Shown one piece after another: positions 1 to 10,240 of a DNA stretch of 64,000 bases (its first letter is position 1; each line of letters starts with the position of its first letter). The stretch is from NCBI GenBank assembly GCA_036186865.1, contig AP025067.1:22513869-22577868 (forward strand), in the 5' to 3' direction. The notes beneath the pieces are model-generated. The model saw only the letters and a program-made list of their open reading frames with translations. It did not search any database and was not told where the DNA came from. The stretch comes from Eustoma russellianum. Lineage: Eukaryota > Streptophyta > Magnoliopsida > Gentianales > Gentianaceae. A program made the translations under genes and the position numbers.

Positions 1-983
1 ATACTTAAGTTGGCTAATGTGAATTCCTTGAGGGGTTTGTTTGATTTGAAGTCCTAAGAAATAATTCAACTCTCCTACCATTGACATTCAAAACTCTGAC
101 TTCATACATTCTTCGAAGTCTTTTACTAAAGTAGGGTTGGTTGAACCAAAGATTATATCATCTACGTATATTTGAACTATTAACAAATCATTACCTTTTC
201 TTCTTAGGAATAATGTGTTGTCGATGGTCCCCCCTTTGATAATTATTTTCAATAAGAAAGTTTGCAAATCTATCATACCAAGCTCTTGGAGCTTGTTTTA
301 AACCATATAGAGCTTTCTTAAGCTTATAAACATGGTTCGGATTCTTCAGATCTTCGAATCCAGAAGGTTGTTTTGACAAACACTTCTTCTTGGATGTATC
401 CATTCAAGAATGCACTCTTGACATCCATTTGGAAGAGCTTAATATTGCTTAGACTTGCAATCGCAAGTAATAATTTAATTGCTTCTAGTCGTGCAACGGG
501 TGCAAAGGTTTCTTCATAATCTATTCCTTCTTGTTTATTATAACCTTGTGCGACTAGTCTAGCCTTATTCCTTGTAATATTTCCTTGTTCATCCATTTTA
601 TTCCTAAAGACCCATTTAGTTCCTATGATAGACTTGTCTTCAGGTTTAGGTACTAAGTCCCACACGTTGTTCCTTGTGAATTGATTTAATTCCTCGTGCA
701 TAGCATCTATCCATGATATGTCACCTAAGGCTTCCTTTACGTTCTTAGGTTCTAATTGTGAGATTAAGCTATGTCCTTCAAGTTGACTTATATTTCTACG
801 TGTTTTAACCCCAACACTTGGATCACCAATGATTAGCTCTTTAGGGTGTTTATGTTTATCTTCTATAAGCCACCAATTCCTAAGTTGACTAGGTTCACCT
901 TCTTCTAGTTCAAATGTTTCATTCGTGTGAACATTTTCATATACAATTGGAACATCTTGTAAGTTAGATAGATTATCTTCCAA
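1..983 (-). pseudogene. pol (RT): Copia reverse transcriptase, broken (copy 1)
   Basis: Encodes the RT that would copy element RNA into cDNA. The N-terminal part (983 to about 390) has the copia signatures [43 protein letters not shown] and [17 protein letters not shown]. The fingers/palm part continues in two other frames with [14 protein letters not shown] and the catalytic YVDD box at about 157-168. Two frameshifts near 380 and 230 split it; the matching part of copy 2 (about 7783-8720) has breaks at different places. The segment is cut by the window start before the RNase H. Family assignment is certain; the protein is not functional as read. Confidence 0.92.
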
Positions 984-1274
984 TTGTAGAATTTCTTGAT
1001 TATTTCACATAAAGGTTCATGCACATCTTGTTCAGGGGAAGTTGGTTCTAGATGATCATGAACAGGCTCAAGTAATATATCATCATCATCAAACATATTT
1101 TCAACATTATTCTCTTGTTTCTTTTTATCACTTACATCAAAATATGCATTCTCATTGAATTTAACATGTATAGATTCAATTATTTTTCTAGATGCATGAT
1201 TATAACACCTATATGCCTTTGAGTTAGTTGAATATCCAACAAATATGCATTCAATAGACTTTGTTCAAATTTGT

Positions 1275-1472
1275 CTAGATTATCTTGGTATTAAATACAA
1301 AACATTTACACCCAAATACTCTAAGATAATCTACCTTAGGTTGTCTATTATTCAATAACTCATATGGTGTTTTATTTAATTTCTTTCTAATAGAAAACCT
1401 ATTTATTATATAACATGCACAACTAACAGCTTCAGCCCACAAATATCTAGGTACTTTGTTTTCACTCAACAT
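1275..1472 (-). pseudogene. pol (INT): Integrase C-terminal segment (copy 1)
   Basis: Downstream continuation of the integrase, with the copia motif LWAEAVSCACYIINR and the [25 protein letters not shown] block that follows the catalytic core in plant copia elements. It lies in a different frame from the upstream integrase piece (1482-2060). The stretch between 1275 and 983 is a degraded INT-RT linker with acidic low-complexity sequence; I see no separate gene there. Confidence 0.88.
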
Positions 1473-1481
1473 AGTTTCTAG

Positions 1482-2060
1482 CTATTTCTTGTAGTGTTCT
1501 ATTTTACATTCAACAACTTCATTGAGTTGTGGTGTTCTTGGTGGTGAGAATTCATGTTTTATTCCATGTAATTCACAAAACTTAATTATATCTTTGTTTT
1601 TAAATTCTCCACCTCTATCACTTCTAATTCTTTTAACATTTTCTTCATAAAGATTTTCAAGTTGCTTAATAAGATTTTCGATTACCAATGGAGCATCGTC
1701 TTTGTGTGTCAAGAACAATGTCCATGTGTATCGTGAGTAATCATCTACTATGACACACACATAATAGTGTCCACCTAGACTTCTTGTCCTACATGGACCA
1801 AATAAGTCTAAGTGAAGCAATTCTAGTACATGACTAGTACTCACTTCATGTTTCGGTTTTAAGGTTTCTTTAATGTGTTTTCCCTTAATACATGTTTCAC
1901 ACATTTGAAAATTATCTAAGTCTAACTTAAGCATTCCTCTAATTAAATTCTTCTTAGACAATTTCTTAATAGTTGAAATTCCTATATGGCCTAATCTTCT
2001 ATGCCATAAATTTACATCTAAGTCATGTGATATTAGACACTTAACCTTAGCATCTAACAT
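1482..2060 (-). pseudogene. pol (INT): Integrase zinc-binding and catalytic core (copy 1)
   Basis: Shows the HHCC zinc-binding module (LWHRRLGHIG ... CETCIKGK) followed by the DDE core: LLHLDLFGP, VDDYSRYTWTLFL, RSDRGGEF and PRTPQLN. The usual GVVERKN around the catalytic Glu reads EVVECKIEH, so the C-terminal edge is altered and the frame breaks there. Integrase would insert element cDNA into the chromosome. 192 residues remain in one frame. Confidence 0.92.
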
Positions 2061-2089
2061 GTTATCTAAGGTAAGAGTATAAATATTTC

Positions 2090-2430
2090 CATCTCTGTTT
2101 CCTTTTGAAACCGTTTCTCCTTTTTCATTTATTATATCACAAGAATTGGGAAGAAAGGAGACATTATAACCATAATCTATAAGTGAGAAATACTAAGTAA
2201 ATTATAAGATAGATTGCTTACTAATAACACATTTCGTATTTGAAATGTGTTAGGGTCCCCAATTGTTCATTTTCCAACAACTTGTCCTTTGTTGTTGTCA
2301 CCGAATGTTACTTTTCCTCCATTCTTGATATGTTTTAATTCGATGAATAGTTTGGGGTTGCCCGTCATGTGCCTTGAACACCCGCTATCTAAAAACCACT
2401 TGGTTTTAGATTCTTTGACTTTGCCTCCTT
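2090..2430 (-). pseudogene. pol (PR): Aspartic protease region (copy 1)
   Basis: The minus strand reads WFLDSGCSRHMTGNPKLF followed by KNGGKVTFGDNNKGQVVGK, the copia protease with its DSG active site. A TGA interrupts the chain just after VVGK, where relatives have a sense codon. The protease matures the Gag-Pol polyprotein. The plus-strand reading frame over this stretch is only a shadow. In copy 2 (about 10020-10170) a one-base change puts the DSG motif out of frame. Confidence 0.85.
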
Positions 2431-2482
2431 CTTGTACTCTTTACAATATCCCTACAATGGAGACAAAGTTTTAGGTAACCCT

Positions 2483-4645
2483 TTACTTGGGTCCTTGAAT
2501 GTTAGAGGTTCCATCCTTGTTTATATACCCTTTAGGTATCCAAACTTGGATGTACCTTTTGGGTACATATTCGGCTTTTTCATAAGTTGAATAAAGAGGA
2601 TTAACATGTATTTGACGATTCCATTTAAAAGATGTTACATTGTCATACATGTTATATCTTGGTTTATATGCAATCATATTTTGGCCAACTATGATAATGA
2701 GTATGAGGCATATGATTTTGTTTCTTGAATGACGCCATGTATGTATAATCATATGATGTATGTGAATTCCTATAAGTCTTATAAGGAGGATATGTATGTT
2801 GCCTATATTTAGGTTTATATGTATTATAATAAGTTGGATGCATTTGATTTTGCTTAGATACATTTTTATACATATATGCATAATTTTTATGTGATCTAGA
2901 TGAAAAGTTTTGCCTTGATGCTTTTGGAGGTGCATGTTGTATTTTTACCTTAGAATAAGTAGAGGTAGGAGTAGGCAAAAATATGTACATTTGACTTAGT
3001 TGTACTATATGGCAATTTAGACTTAGATGATATAAAATTAGTCTTTTTGTCTAACTTGTCATTTTCTTCTATATAGCCTAACCCCTTTTTATCATTTCCG
3101 TATTTTTGTGACGAAATTAAAGTATCTAACATATTGGTTCCAGACTTAAACTGTTCCAACATTTTTTCTAAATCTATTTTAGATGTAGTAAGTTGTGCTA
3201 TTCTTTTTCACAATTAACTAACTTAGTTTTTAATATATTATTTTCAGTTTTCAATGTATTTTCATTTTTCCTATGTGACTCAATTTTAATCTTAAGAGAA
3301 TCAAGAGTATTAGTAAACTCTTGTTTAAAAGATTCTAACTGATCAGAAAATTCCAAGTTGGACGTCTTCAACTTATCATTTTCTTCAGTTAGTTTCTTTT
3401 TCTCTTTAGATAGCCTTTTACAGTGAGCATGCATCTTTAAGAATTCTTCATACATTTCATCAAATGACATTTCGTTATCAGAATCTATATCAGAAGAAGA
3501 TATTACCCTTACCCCTCGCTGGATATGAAGCAGACTTGAGCTTCTTCATTTTCTGATTCTGAGTCAGATGAGTCGCTCCATGTGCTTGCCTTCATTGCTC
3601 GTTTGCCTTTTCTTACATTTGGCTCCTTTGTTTTGGACCATTGAGGCTCATTGTCTTTGACTTGCTTATTATTGTTATTATTATTTTTCTTTTCCGGACA
3701 ATCGTAAGAAATGTGTCCTTTTTGACCACATTCATAGCATTTTAATTCTCTATTATTCCACTTGTTATTATTAAAATTATTTTTCTTTGGTTGAGAAGAG
3801 GATGAAGAAGACTGTTGTCTATTTCGATTAGGCCGTTTGAAAAACTTTCTAAGTTTTCTAGCTATTAATATTAAATCATCATCTAATTCACTATCACTAT
3901 TACTTCCATCATTGTTTCTATGAGATGACTCAGATGATTTGAAAGCAACAGACTTACTTGACATCTTTGATAATTCAGATTTTCGTTGATTCAATTTTAC
4001 CTAGTATACCTTGAGTGATCCTATTAATTCATCCATCTTAGTAATTGACTTTGTTTCTTCGATTGCCGTCACCTTTGGATCCCATTCAGCAGGAAGACTG
4101 CGCAACACCTTTAGAACCTTCTCATTGTTTGTAAAAGATTTACCTAAAGCTTCAAGTGCATTGAAGATGTTAGTAATTCTCAAATCCATAGATGTTATGG
4201 ATTCGTTTGGCAACATTTGAAAGATTCAAGTTCAGTCATAAGAATATTTATCTTCGACTCTTTTACACCACTTGTTCCTTCATGTTTAACACTAAAGACT
4301 TCCACATATCATGAGCACTAGTACAATTCGATACATAACCTGCTTCAGAAACACTAAGTCCATTCAAAAGTAATTGCATTGCTTTGGCATTCATAGACAT
4401 TTTCTTTTATCTTCAGTTGACCATTCACTTTTATATTTCTCTACTTCTTGTGTAACTTCATTAACTTTTTCAATTTTCGTTGGAATGTACGGCCCATCTT
4501 CAACTATACACCATAAATCAATGTCTATAGCCATTAAGAATAGCCTCATCCTAAGTTTCCAATGAACAAAATTATTACCGTCAAAAAGAGGAGGGCATTG
4601 AATAGACATACCTTCCATTTCACCTTTGTGAGAAACAATAGCCAT
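2483..4645 (-). pseudogene. gag: Gag with long C-terminal extension (copy 1)
   Basis: Structural protein that would build the particle. The start is taken as the ATG at 4645 (MAIVSHKGEMEGM), just inside the primer site. In order: N-terminal UBN2-type gag domain (FDGNNFVHWKLRMRLFLMAI, then LRSLPAEWDPKVTAIEE), zinc knuckle CYECGQKGHISYDC near 3705-3750, acidic/serine-rich stretch, coiled coil at 3198-3470, then a His/Tyr-rich tail ending at WIPKGYINKDGTSNIQGPK and a stop at 2483. The long coiled-coil extension is typical of Sireviruses. At least four frame breaks split it. Pol begins in another frame just before this stop. Confidence 0.88.
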
Positions 4646-4745
4646 AGTATGTACCTTGGATTTGAGACAAGTAGTATATAATGAATCGTTGTTTCTTGGC
4701 CTTGTATGGTGTTGAATCTTGCTTCTTTTGAGTGGTGTTGGTCTG

Positions 4746-4757
4746 TCTCTGATACCA
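4746..4757 (-). promoter_or_regulatory. Primer-binding site (copy 1)
   Basis: The minus strand reads TGGTATCAGAGA two bases inside the LTR end, matching the plant tRNA-iMet 3' end at 11 of 12 positions. It proves that 4760-6672 acts as the 5' LTR for the element on its left. Confidence 0.88.
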
Positions 4758-4759
4758 AA

Positions 4760-6672
4760 TGTTGGACCGTGCACCTGCAATAAACACCACTAGAGGGGGG
4801 GTGAATAGTGGTTAGCGGAAATTACACTACAACCCTTTGTTAAAATCCCCTTTGAAAACAGAATCTGAAACCACCTCAGATTCAGAACCCGTTTTTCAAA
4901 AGTTCACAAATAATTGTACACACTCCAAAAAATTATGAAAATTTTCAGAATGTAACTTCAATGAGTTAACAAGACTCTATCCAAAAATCAAACAAAAATA
5001 AGATCGTTTGGCCATTCAAATAAATAAAAAGATTCAGATGGTCAATCTGGACAGAATTGGACAGAATGTTGTTGATTTGTAAAACGTATTTCTCTTTGAA
5101 TACTCAACCAAAAAGGTTAATCTTTATATCAAAACACTCCTTAGGATGTGTAGATGAAGTTTCCAAAAGGCCCTGACCTTAACCAACTCTTGAAAAATAC
5201 AGAATTTAAGTTTTCTCAAAACTGGTCAGATTGCATCCAGATTGGAGCAGTTATCTTGCAAGGACTGAAAGACTAACTTTCCCTTGCTCAAATCAAGTGA
5301 TTCTTGTTGCAAATGAAATCTAACAGTCTGGAGTATAATTCCACCAAAAATCACGAATTTGAAAGTGTTTAGATATTTTTTCAAATTGTGAGAAGTTGTG
5401 TGAAAACTGCAGTCAAAAACGGGCAGAAAACAGAAATAAAGAAACAAGAGAAGAACACCGAGAATTTATCCTGGTTCGGGTCAATGTGACCTACTCCAGT
5501 CCCAAGGAACACCTTTCCTTGGATTTCACTATGGTATGAACCAAATTACAGCAAGAATCAAGCTTGATCCTTGGGTTAAACACCAACCCTATTCAAGACT
5601 TGGATGAACACCTTTATGCAACTCTTGGTTGCAACACCTCTATCACCTATTGATGTAGCCTTATAGATTTGGCTAATCAATCTTACAAATAAGACACAAG
5701 AAGGTGTGTATAGTGTAGCTGGACAATAACTAGAAATGGAACACCTTAGCTACACAAAGTATGAACGAAAATATGAGAAGAGAATAGCAGACAACAATCT
5801 TCAATTTTTGCTTTCAAGTGTGTGTCTTCTCTTCTTCACCTTGCCTTCTATTTATAGAGTGAATTGATGGCACATTCCTTCCAACTTTTAGACCATGTGA
5901 TGGCTGAGAATTTGAATTAAAACACCTTCATAATCATCTCCAACAATCTTGTCTCCATTACATTCAAATTTGAAATTTCAAGTTGGCAACTTTTGCCAAC
6001 TAGCTTGCTTTTGGTTTGTCATCTTGTCTCCAACTCATAAAATGAGAAAAACATCATCTCCACCTGTATAATCACGTTTTGGAGGCTGTGTATATGTATA
6101 CCAACTCAGATTTTTGAGGAGAAATCAACAAATAATAGTTGACAAGGTTATGTCAACATATAATACCAAAATTCCCATTTCTCCTTGACATATTGTGATG
6201 AATATTGCACCAAGGACTGTCTTCGGGGGTAAAATGACCAAAATGTCCCTAGTGAGATAAAACTGCAGAAATGACCCCGATGGTCAGAATTAAATATAAT
6301 AATACCTTCTTGATAATAAATAAGATGATAATATCTTATTGAATCATTTTCACCATGTCGAGTACCTACAAAACTCAAAATACCACTTTTGCCCTTTTTA
6401 GTAAGTTGTAGAAACTTCGAGGGCATATTAGTCACAAGATATTATCATCATAAAAATCACATAATCACAACATGATAAACATATATAAATCATGTAAAAA
6501 TAAAAACAACTATTTTATCACATTTTAGAAAAATATTTCTAACAACCCTAGACATCGTGTCATTTTTCTTCACTTATTCAACTCTTTCATTTATAACACA
6601 ATATGTGACATTTTTAAGTATTCATCACTTAAAATCATGACTTTGAAAATTATCCAAACATATTTCTCAACA
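4760..6672 (-). repeat. Family A LTR shared by copies 1 and 2
   Basis: 1,913 bp, beginning TGTTGG and ending TCTCAACA on the plus strand. It has a primer site on its left and a polypurine tract on its right, so it is both 5' LTR of copy 1 and 3' LTR of copy 2. A TATA box (CTCTATAAATAG on minus) lies near 5847-5859. It lacks a 239-bp internal segment present in the other two long family A LTRs (13857-14095 in LTR 2). Confidence 0.93.
5847..5859 (-). promoter_or_regulatory. LTR TATA box
   Basis: CTCTATAAATAGA on the minus strand, conserved at 13488-13500 (minus) and 15375-15388 (plus) in the other family A LTRs. It is a plausible Pol II core promoter for element RNA. Confidence 0.7.
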
Positions 6673-6968
6673 TTCTCCCCCTTTTGTATGATTTTCAAAA
6701 TAACCTAACATGATTTTAATGTCACAACTNNNNNNNNNNAATGTCACAACTTATAACCAAAAGTTTAACCAAATGTTTTCAACTATGTTTTCAACTTTTA
6801 AATAATATGCCGCTCCCCCGCAACTCATACTCTCCCCCTTAACCTATGCTCCAAAATTTATACCAATAAAAACTTAGCATATGATTCATCATGACTTACC
6901 CTTACCAACCAAAATCATGTTCTTATTCTATCTCCCCCTTTATTTTGCAAATCATGCAAAAGATAGAA
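6673..6968 (-). promoter_or_regulatory. 3' untranslated region with polypurine tracts, copy 2
   Basis: The stretch next to the LTR has the plus-strand primer AAAAGGGGGAGAA (6673-6684). Further purine tracts occur near 6812-6818 (weaker), 6830-6840 and 6931-6942. No coding sequence is visible. Multiple polypurine tracts are a known Sirevirus trait. The 10-N gap lies inside. Confidence 0.75.
6730..6739. other. Assembly gap (10 N) with duplicated flanks
   Basis: Ten Ns. The last 11 bases before the gap (ATGTCACAACT) reappear right after it (AATGTCACAACT). This looks like two overlapping contig ends that were not merged, so no real sequence may be missing. Confidence 0.9.
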
Positions 6969-7577
6969 CTATACAATGGTATCGTAAGTCATCATTCCTA
7001 ATTTGGCTCGTAAGTTTTCAAAAGTGGCTTGATTAAGGGGTTTGATGAACATGTCAGCGATTTGATGATCAGTTCTTATGTGGTGTATCACTATATCCTC
7101 ATTTTGAACATGATCACGAAGAAAGTGATATCGCACCTCAATGTGTTTGGCCTTAGAATGAAGCACCGGATTCCGTGAAAGATTGATTGCACTTGTGCTA
7201 TCGCAAAAAATTGGAATCTTATTCATTTTAATGCCAAAATCACTAAGTTGCTGTTTAAGCCAAAGTATTTGGGTAGTACATAAACTCAAAGCGATATACT
7301 CGGCTTCAGTGGTAGAAATAACTACACTAGCTTGCTTTTTAGAAAACCAAGAAATCAAGTTGGTTCCTATGAATTGACAAGTACCGCTAATGGATTTTCT
7401 ATCTAATTTGCAACCACCATAATCAGCATCACTATATGCGTGTAATTCAAACTTAGTGTTTCTATCATACCACAGTCCTAAGTGAGGTGTATGCTTAAGA
7501 TATCTAAAGATCTTTTTAACTGCATTGTAATGTGATACCTTAGGACAAGATTGAAACCTAGCACACATAACACACAC
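6969..7577 (-). pseudogene. pol (RH): Copia RNase H (copy 2)
   Basis: 202 residues in one frame. It contains SDADYGGCKLDRKSISGTCQFIG, STTEAEYIALS, FCDSTSAINLSRNPVLHSKAKHIEVRYHF and ends LGMMTYDTIV, the usual copia C-terminus. The acidic residues of the RNase H fold (D in SDADYGG, E in TTEAEY, D in CDSTSA) are present. It degrades template RNA during reverse transcription. It directly precedes the polypurine region and is joined upstream to the RT by a frame break near 7560. Confidence 0.92.
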
Positions 7578-8720
7578 TAAACATGATATCAGGTCTTGAT
7601 GCAGTTAAGTATAATAGTGATCCAATCATAGACCTATAGAGTGTGTCATCAAAAGTTTTACCATTTTCATCCTTGTCTAGTTTGGTGCTAACACTCATGG
7701 GGGTAGGTGTTGGTTTTAATTCTTCATTGCCAAACTTCTTAATCATATCATTGACATACTTAAGTTGGCTAATGTGAATTCCTTAAGGGGTTTGTTTGAT
7801 TTGAAGTCCTAAGAAATAATTCAACTCTCCTACCATTGACATTTCAAATTCTGACTTCATACATTCTTTGAAGTCTTTTATTAAAGTAGGGTTGGTTGAA
7901 CCAAAGATTATATCATCTACGTATATTTGAACTATTAACAAATCATTACCTTTTCTTCTTAGGAATAATGTGTTGTCGATGGTCCCCCTTTGATAATTAT
8001 TTGCAATAAGAAAGTTTGCAAATCTATCATACCAAGCTCTTGGAGCTTGTTTTAAAACCATATAGAGCTTTCTTAAGCTTATAAACATGGTTCGGATTCT
8101 TCAGATCTTCGAATCCAGAAGGTTGTTTGACAAACACTTCTTCTTGGATGTATCCATTCAAGAATGCACTCTTGACATCCATTTGGAAGAGCTTAATATT
8201 GCTTAGACTTGCAATCGCAAGTAATAATTTAATTGCTTCTAGTCGTGCAACGGATGCAAAGGTTTCTTCATAATCTATTCCTTCTTGTTTATTATAACCT
8301 TGTGCGACTAGTCTAGCCTTATTCCCTTGTAATATTTCCTTGTTCATCCATTTTATTCCTAAAGACCCATTTAGTTCCTATGATAGACTTGTCTTCAGGT
8401 TTAGGTACTAAGTCCCACACGTTGTTCCTTGTGAATTGATTTAATTCCTCGTGCACAGCATCTATCCATGATATGTCACCTAAGGCTTCCTTTACGTTCT
8501 TAGGTTCTAATTGTGAGATTAAGCTATGTCCTTCAGTTGACTTATATTTCTACGTGTTTTAAACCACAACACTTGGATCACCAATGATTAGCACTTTAGG
8601 GTGTTTATGTTTATCTTCTATAAGCCACCAATTCCTAAGTTGACTAGGTTCACCTTCTTCTAGTTCAAATGTTTCATTCGTGTGAACATTTTCATATACA
8701 ATTGAACATCTTGTAAGTTA
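7558..8720 (-). pseudogene. pol (RT): Copia reverse transcriptase, broken (copy 2)
   Basis: Three overlapping frames carry the whole RT. 8347-8027 has [20 protein letters not shown] and [17 protein letters not shown]. 8088-7783 has [10 protein letters not shown], the YVDD box and [16 protein letters not shown]. 7746-7558 has STKLDKDENG ... [23 protein letters not shown]. The part upstream to about 8720 reads only in pieces. Relative to copy 1 the breaks are shifted, mostly by single-base indels. Confidence 0.9.
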
Positions 8721-8949
8721 AGATAGATTATCTTCCAATTGTAGAATTTCTTGATTTATTTCACCTAAAGGTTCATGCACATCTTGTTCAGGGGAAGTTG
8801 GTTCTAGATGATCATGAACAGGCTCAAGTAATATATCATCATCATCAAACATATTTTCAACATTATTCTCTTGTTTCTTTTTATCACTTACATCAAAATA
8901 TGCATTCTCATTGAATTTCACATGTATAGATTCAATTATTTTCTAGATG

Positions 8950-9640
8950 CATGATTATAACACCTATATGCCTTTGAGTTAGTTGAATATCCAACAAATA
9001 TGCATTCAATAGACTTTTGTTCAAAGTTATCTAGATTATCTTTGGTATAAGTACAAAACATTTACACCCAAATACTCTAAGATAATCTACCTTAGGTTGT
9101 CTATTATTCAATAACTCATATGGTGTTTTATTTAATTTCTTTCTAATAGAAAGCCTATTTATTATATAACATGCACAACTAACAGCTTCAGCCCACAAAT
9201 ATCTAGGTACTTTGTTTTCACACAACATAGTTCTAGCTATTTCTTGTAGTGTTCTATTTTTACATTCAACAACTCCATTGAGTTGTGGTGTTCTTGGTGG
9301 TGAGAATTCATGTTTTATTCCATGTAATTCAACAAAACTTAATTATATCTTTGTTTTTAAATTTTCCACCTCTATCACTTCTAATTCTTTTAACATTTTC
9401 TTCATAAAGATTTTCAAGTTGCTTAATAAGATTTTCGATTACCAATGGAGCATCGTCTTTGTGTGTTAAGAACAATGTCCATGTGTATCGTGAGTAATCA
9501 TCTACTATGACACACACATAGTAGTATCCACCTAGAATTCTATTCTACTTGGACCAAATAGAGTCTAAGTGAAGCAATTCTAGTACATGACTAGTACTCA
9601 CTTCATGTTTCGGTTTTAAGGTTTCTTTAATGTGTTTTTC
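8950..9640 (-). pseudogene. pol (INT): Copia integrase core and C-terminal part (copy 2)
   Basis: Pieces at 9517-9329 (VDDYSRYTWTLFLTHKDDAP, RSDRGGKF) and 9228-9031 (LWAEAVSCACYIINRLSIRKKLNKTPYELL) reproduce the integrase of copy 1. RSDRGGEF reads RSDRGGKF here. The sequence between them is present but out of frame. The zinc-binding part lies in the adjacent 9642-9989 piece. Confidence 0.88.
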
Positions 9641-9641
9641 C

Positions 9642-9989
9642 TTAATACATGGTTTCACACATTTGAAAATTATCTAAGTCTAACTTAGGCATTCCTCTAA
9701 TTAAATTCTTCTTAGACAATTTCTTAATAGTTGAAATTCCTATATGGCCTAATCTTCTATGCCATAAATTTACATCTAAGTCATGTGATATTAGACACTT
9801 AACCTTAGCATCTAACATGTTATCTAAGGTAAGAGTATAAATATTTCCATCTCTGTTTCCTTTTGAAACCGTTTCTCCTTTTTCATTTATTATATCACAA
9901 GAATTGGGAAGAAAGGAGACATTATAACCATAATTTATAAGTTGAGAAATACTAAGTAAATTATAAGATAGATTGCTTACTAATAACAC
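9642..9989 (-). pseudogene. pol (PR-INT): Protease C-terminus to integrase zinc domain (copy 2)
   Basis: One frame covering NLSYNLLSISQLINYGYNVSF (end of the protease-integrase linker), LWHRRLGHIGISTIKKLSKKNLIRG and the start of the CX2C pair (MCET). It shows that PR and INT lie in the same frame in this family. Confidence 0.88.
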
Positions 9990-10240
9990 ATTTCGTATTT
10001 GAAATGTGTTAGGGTCCCCAATTGTTCATTTTCCAACAACTTGTCCTTTGTTGTTGTCACCGAATGTTACTTTTCCTCCATTCTTGATATGTTTTAATTC
10101 GATGAATAGTTTGGGGTTGCCCGTCATGTGCCTTGAACACCCGCTATCTAAAAACCCACTTGGTTTTTAGATTCTTTGACTTTGCGTCCTTCTTGTACTC
10201 TTTACATATCCCTACAATGGAGACAAAGTTTTAGGTACCT

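Larger units (their letters stand above)
1..4759 (-). mobile_element. Family A copia retrotransposon, copy 1 internal region (partial)
   Basis: Internal region of a Sirevirus-like Ty1/copia element read right to left: primer site, gag, protease, integrase, reverse transcriptase. RNase H and the 3' LTR lie beyond the left window edge. The LTR at its 5' side (4760-6672) is also the 3' LTR of copy 2, so the two copies are in tandem with a period of about 7.75 kb. Domain order PR-INT-RT is diagnostic of copia. Several frameshifts and stops break the polyprotein; many of the differences from copy 2 are one-base indels in homopolymers, so some breaks may be sequence errors. Confidence 0.93.

Noticed and set aside
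2247..2474. Plus-strand frame of 75 residues
   Set aside because: Antisense shadow of the protease of family A copy 1.
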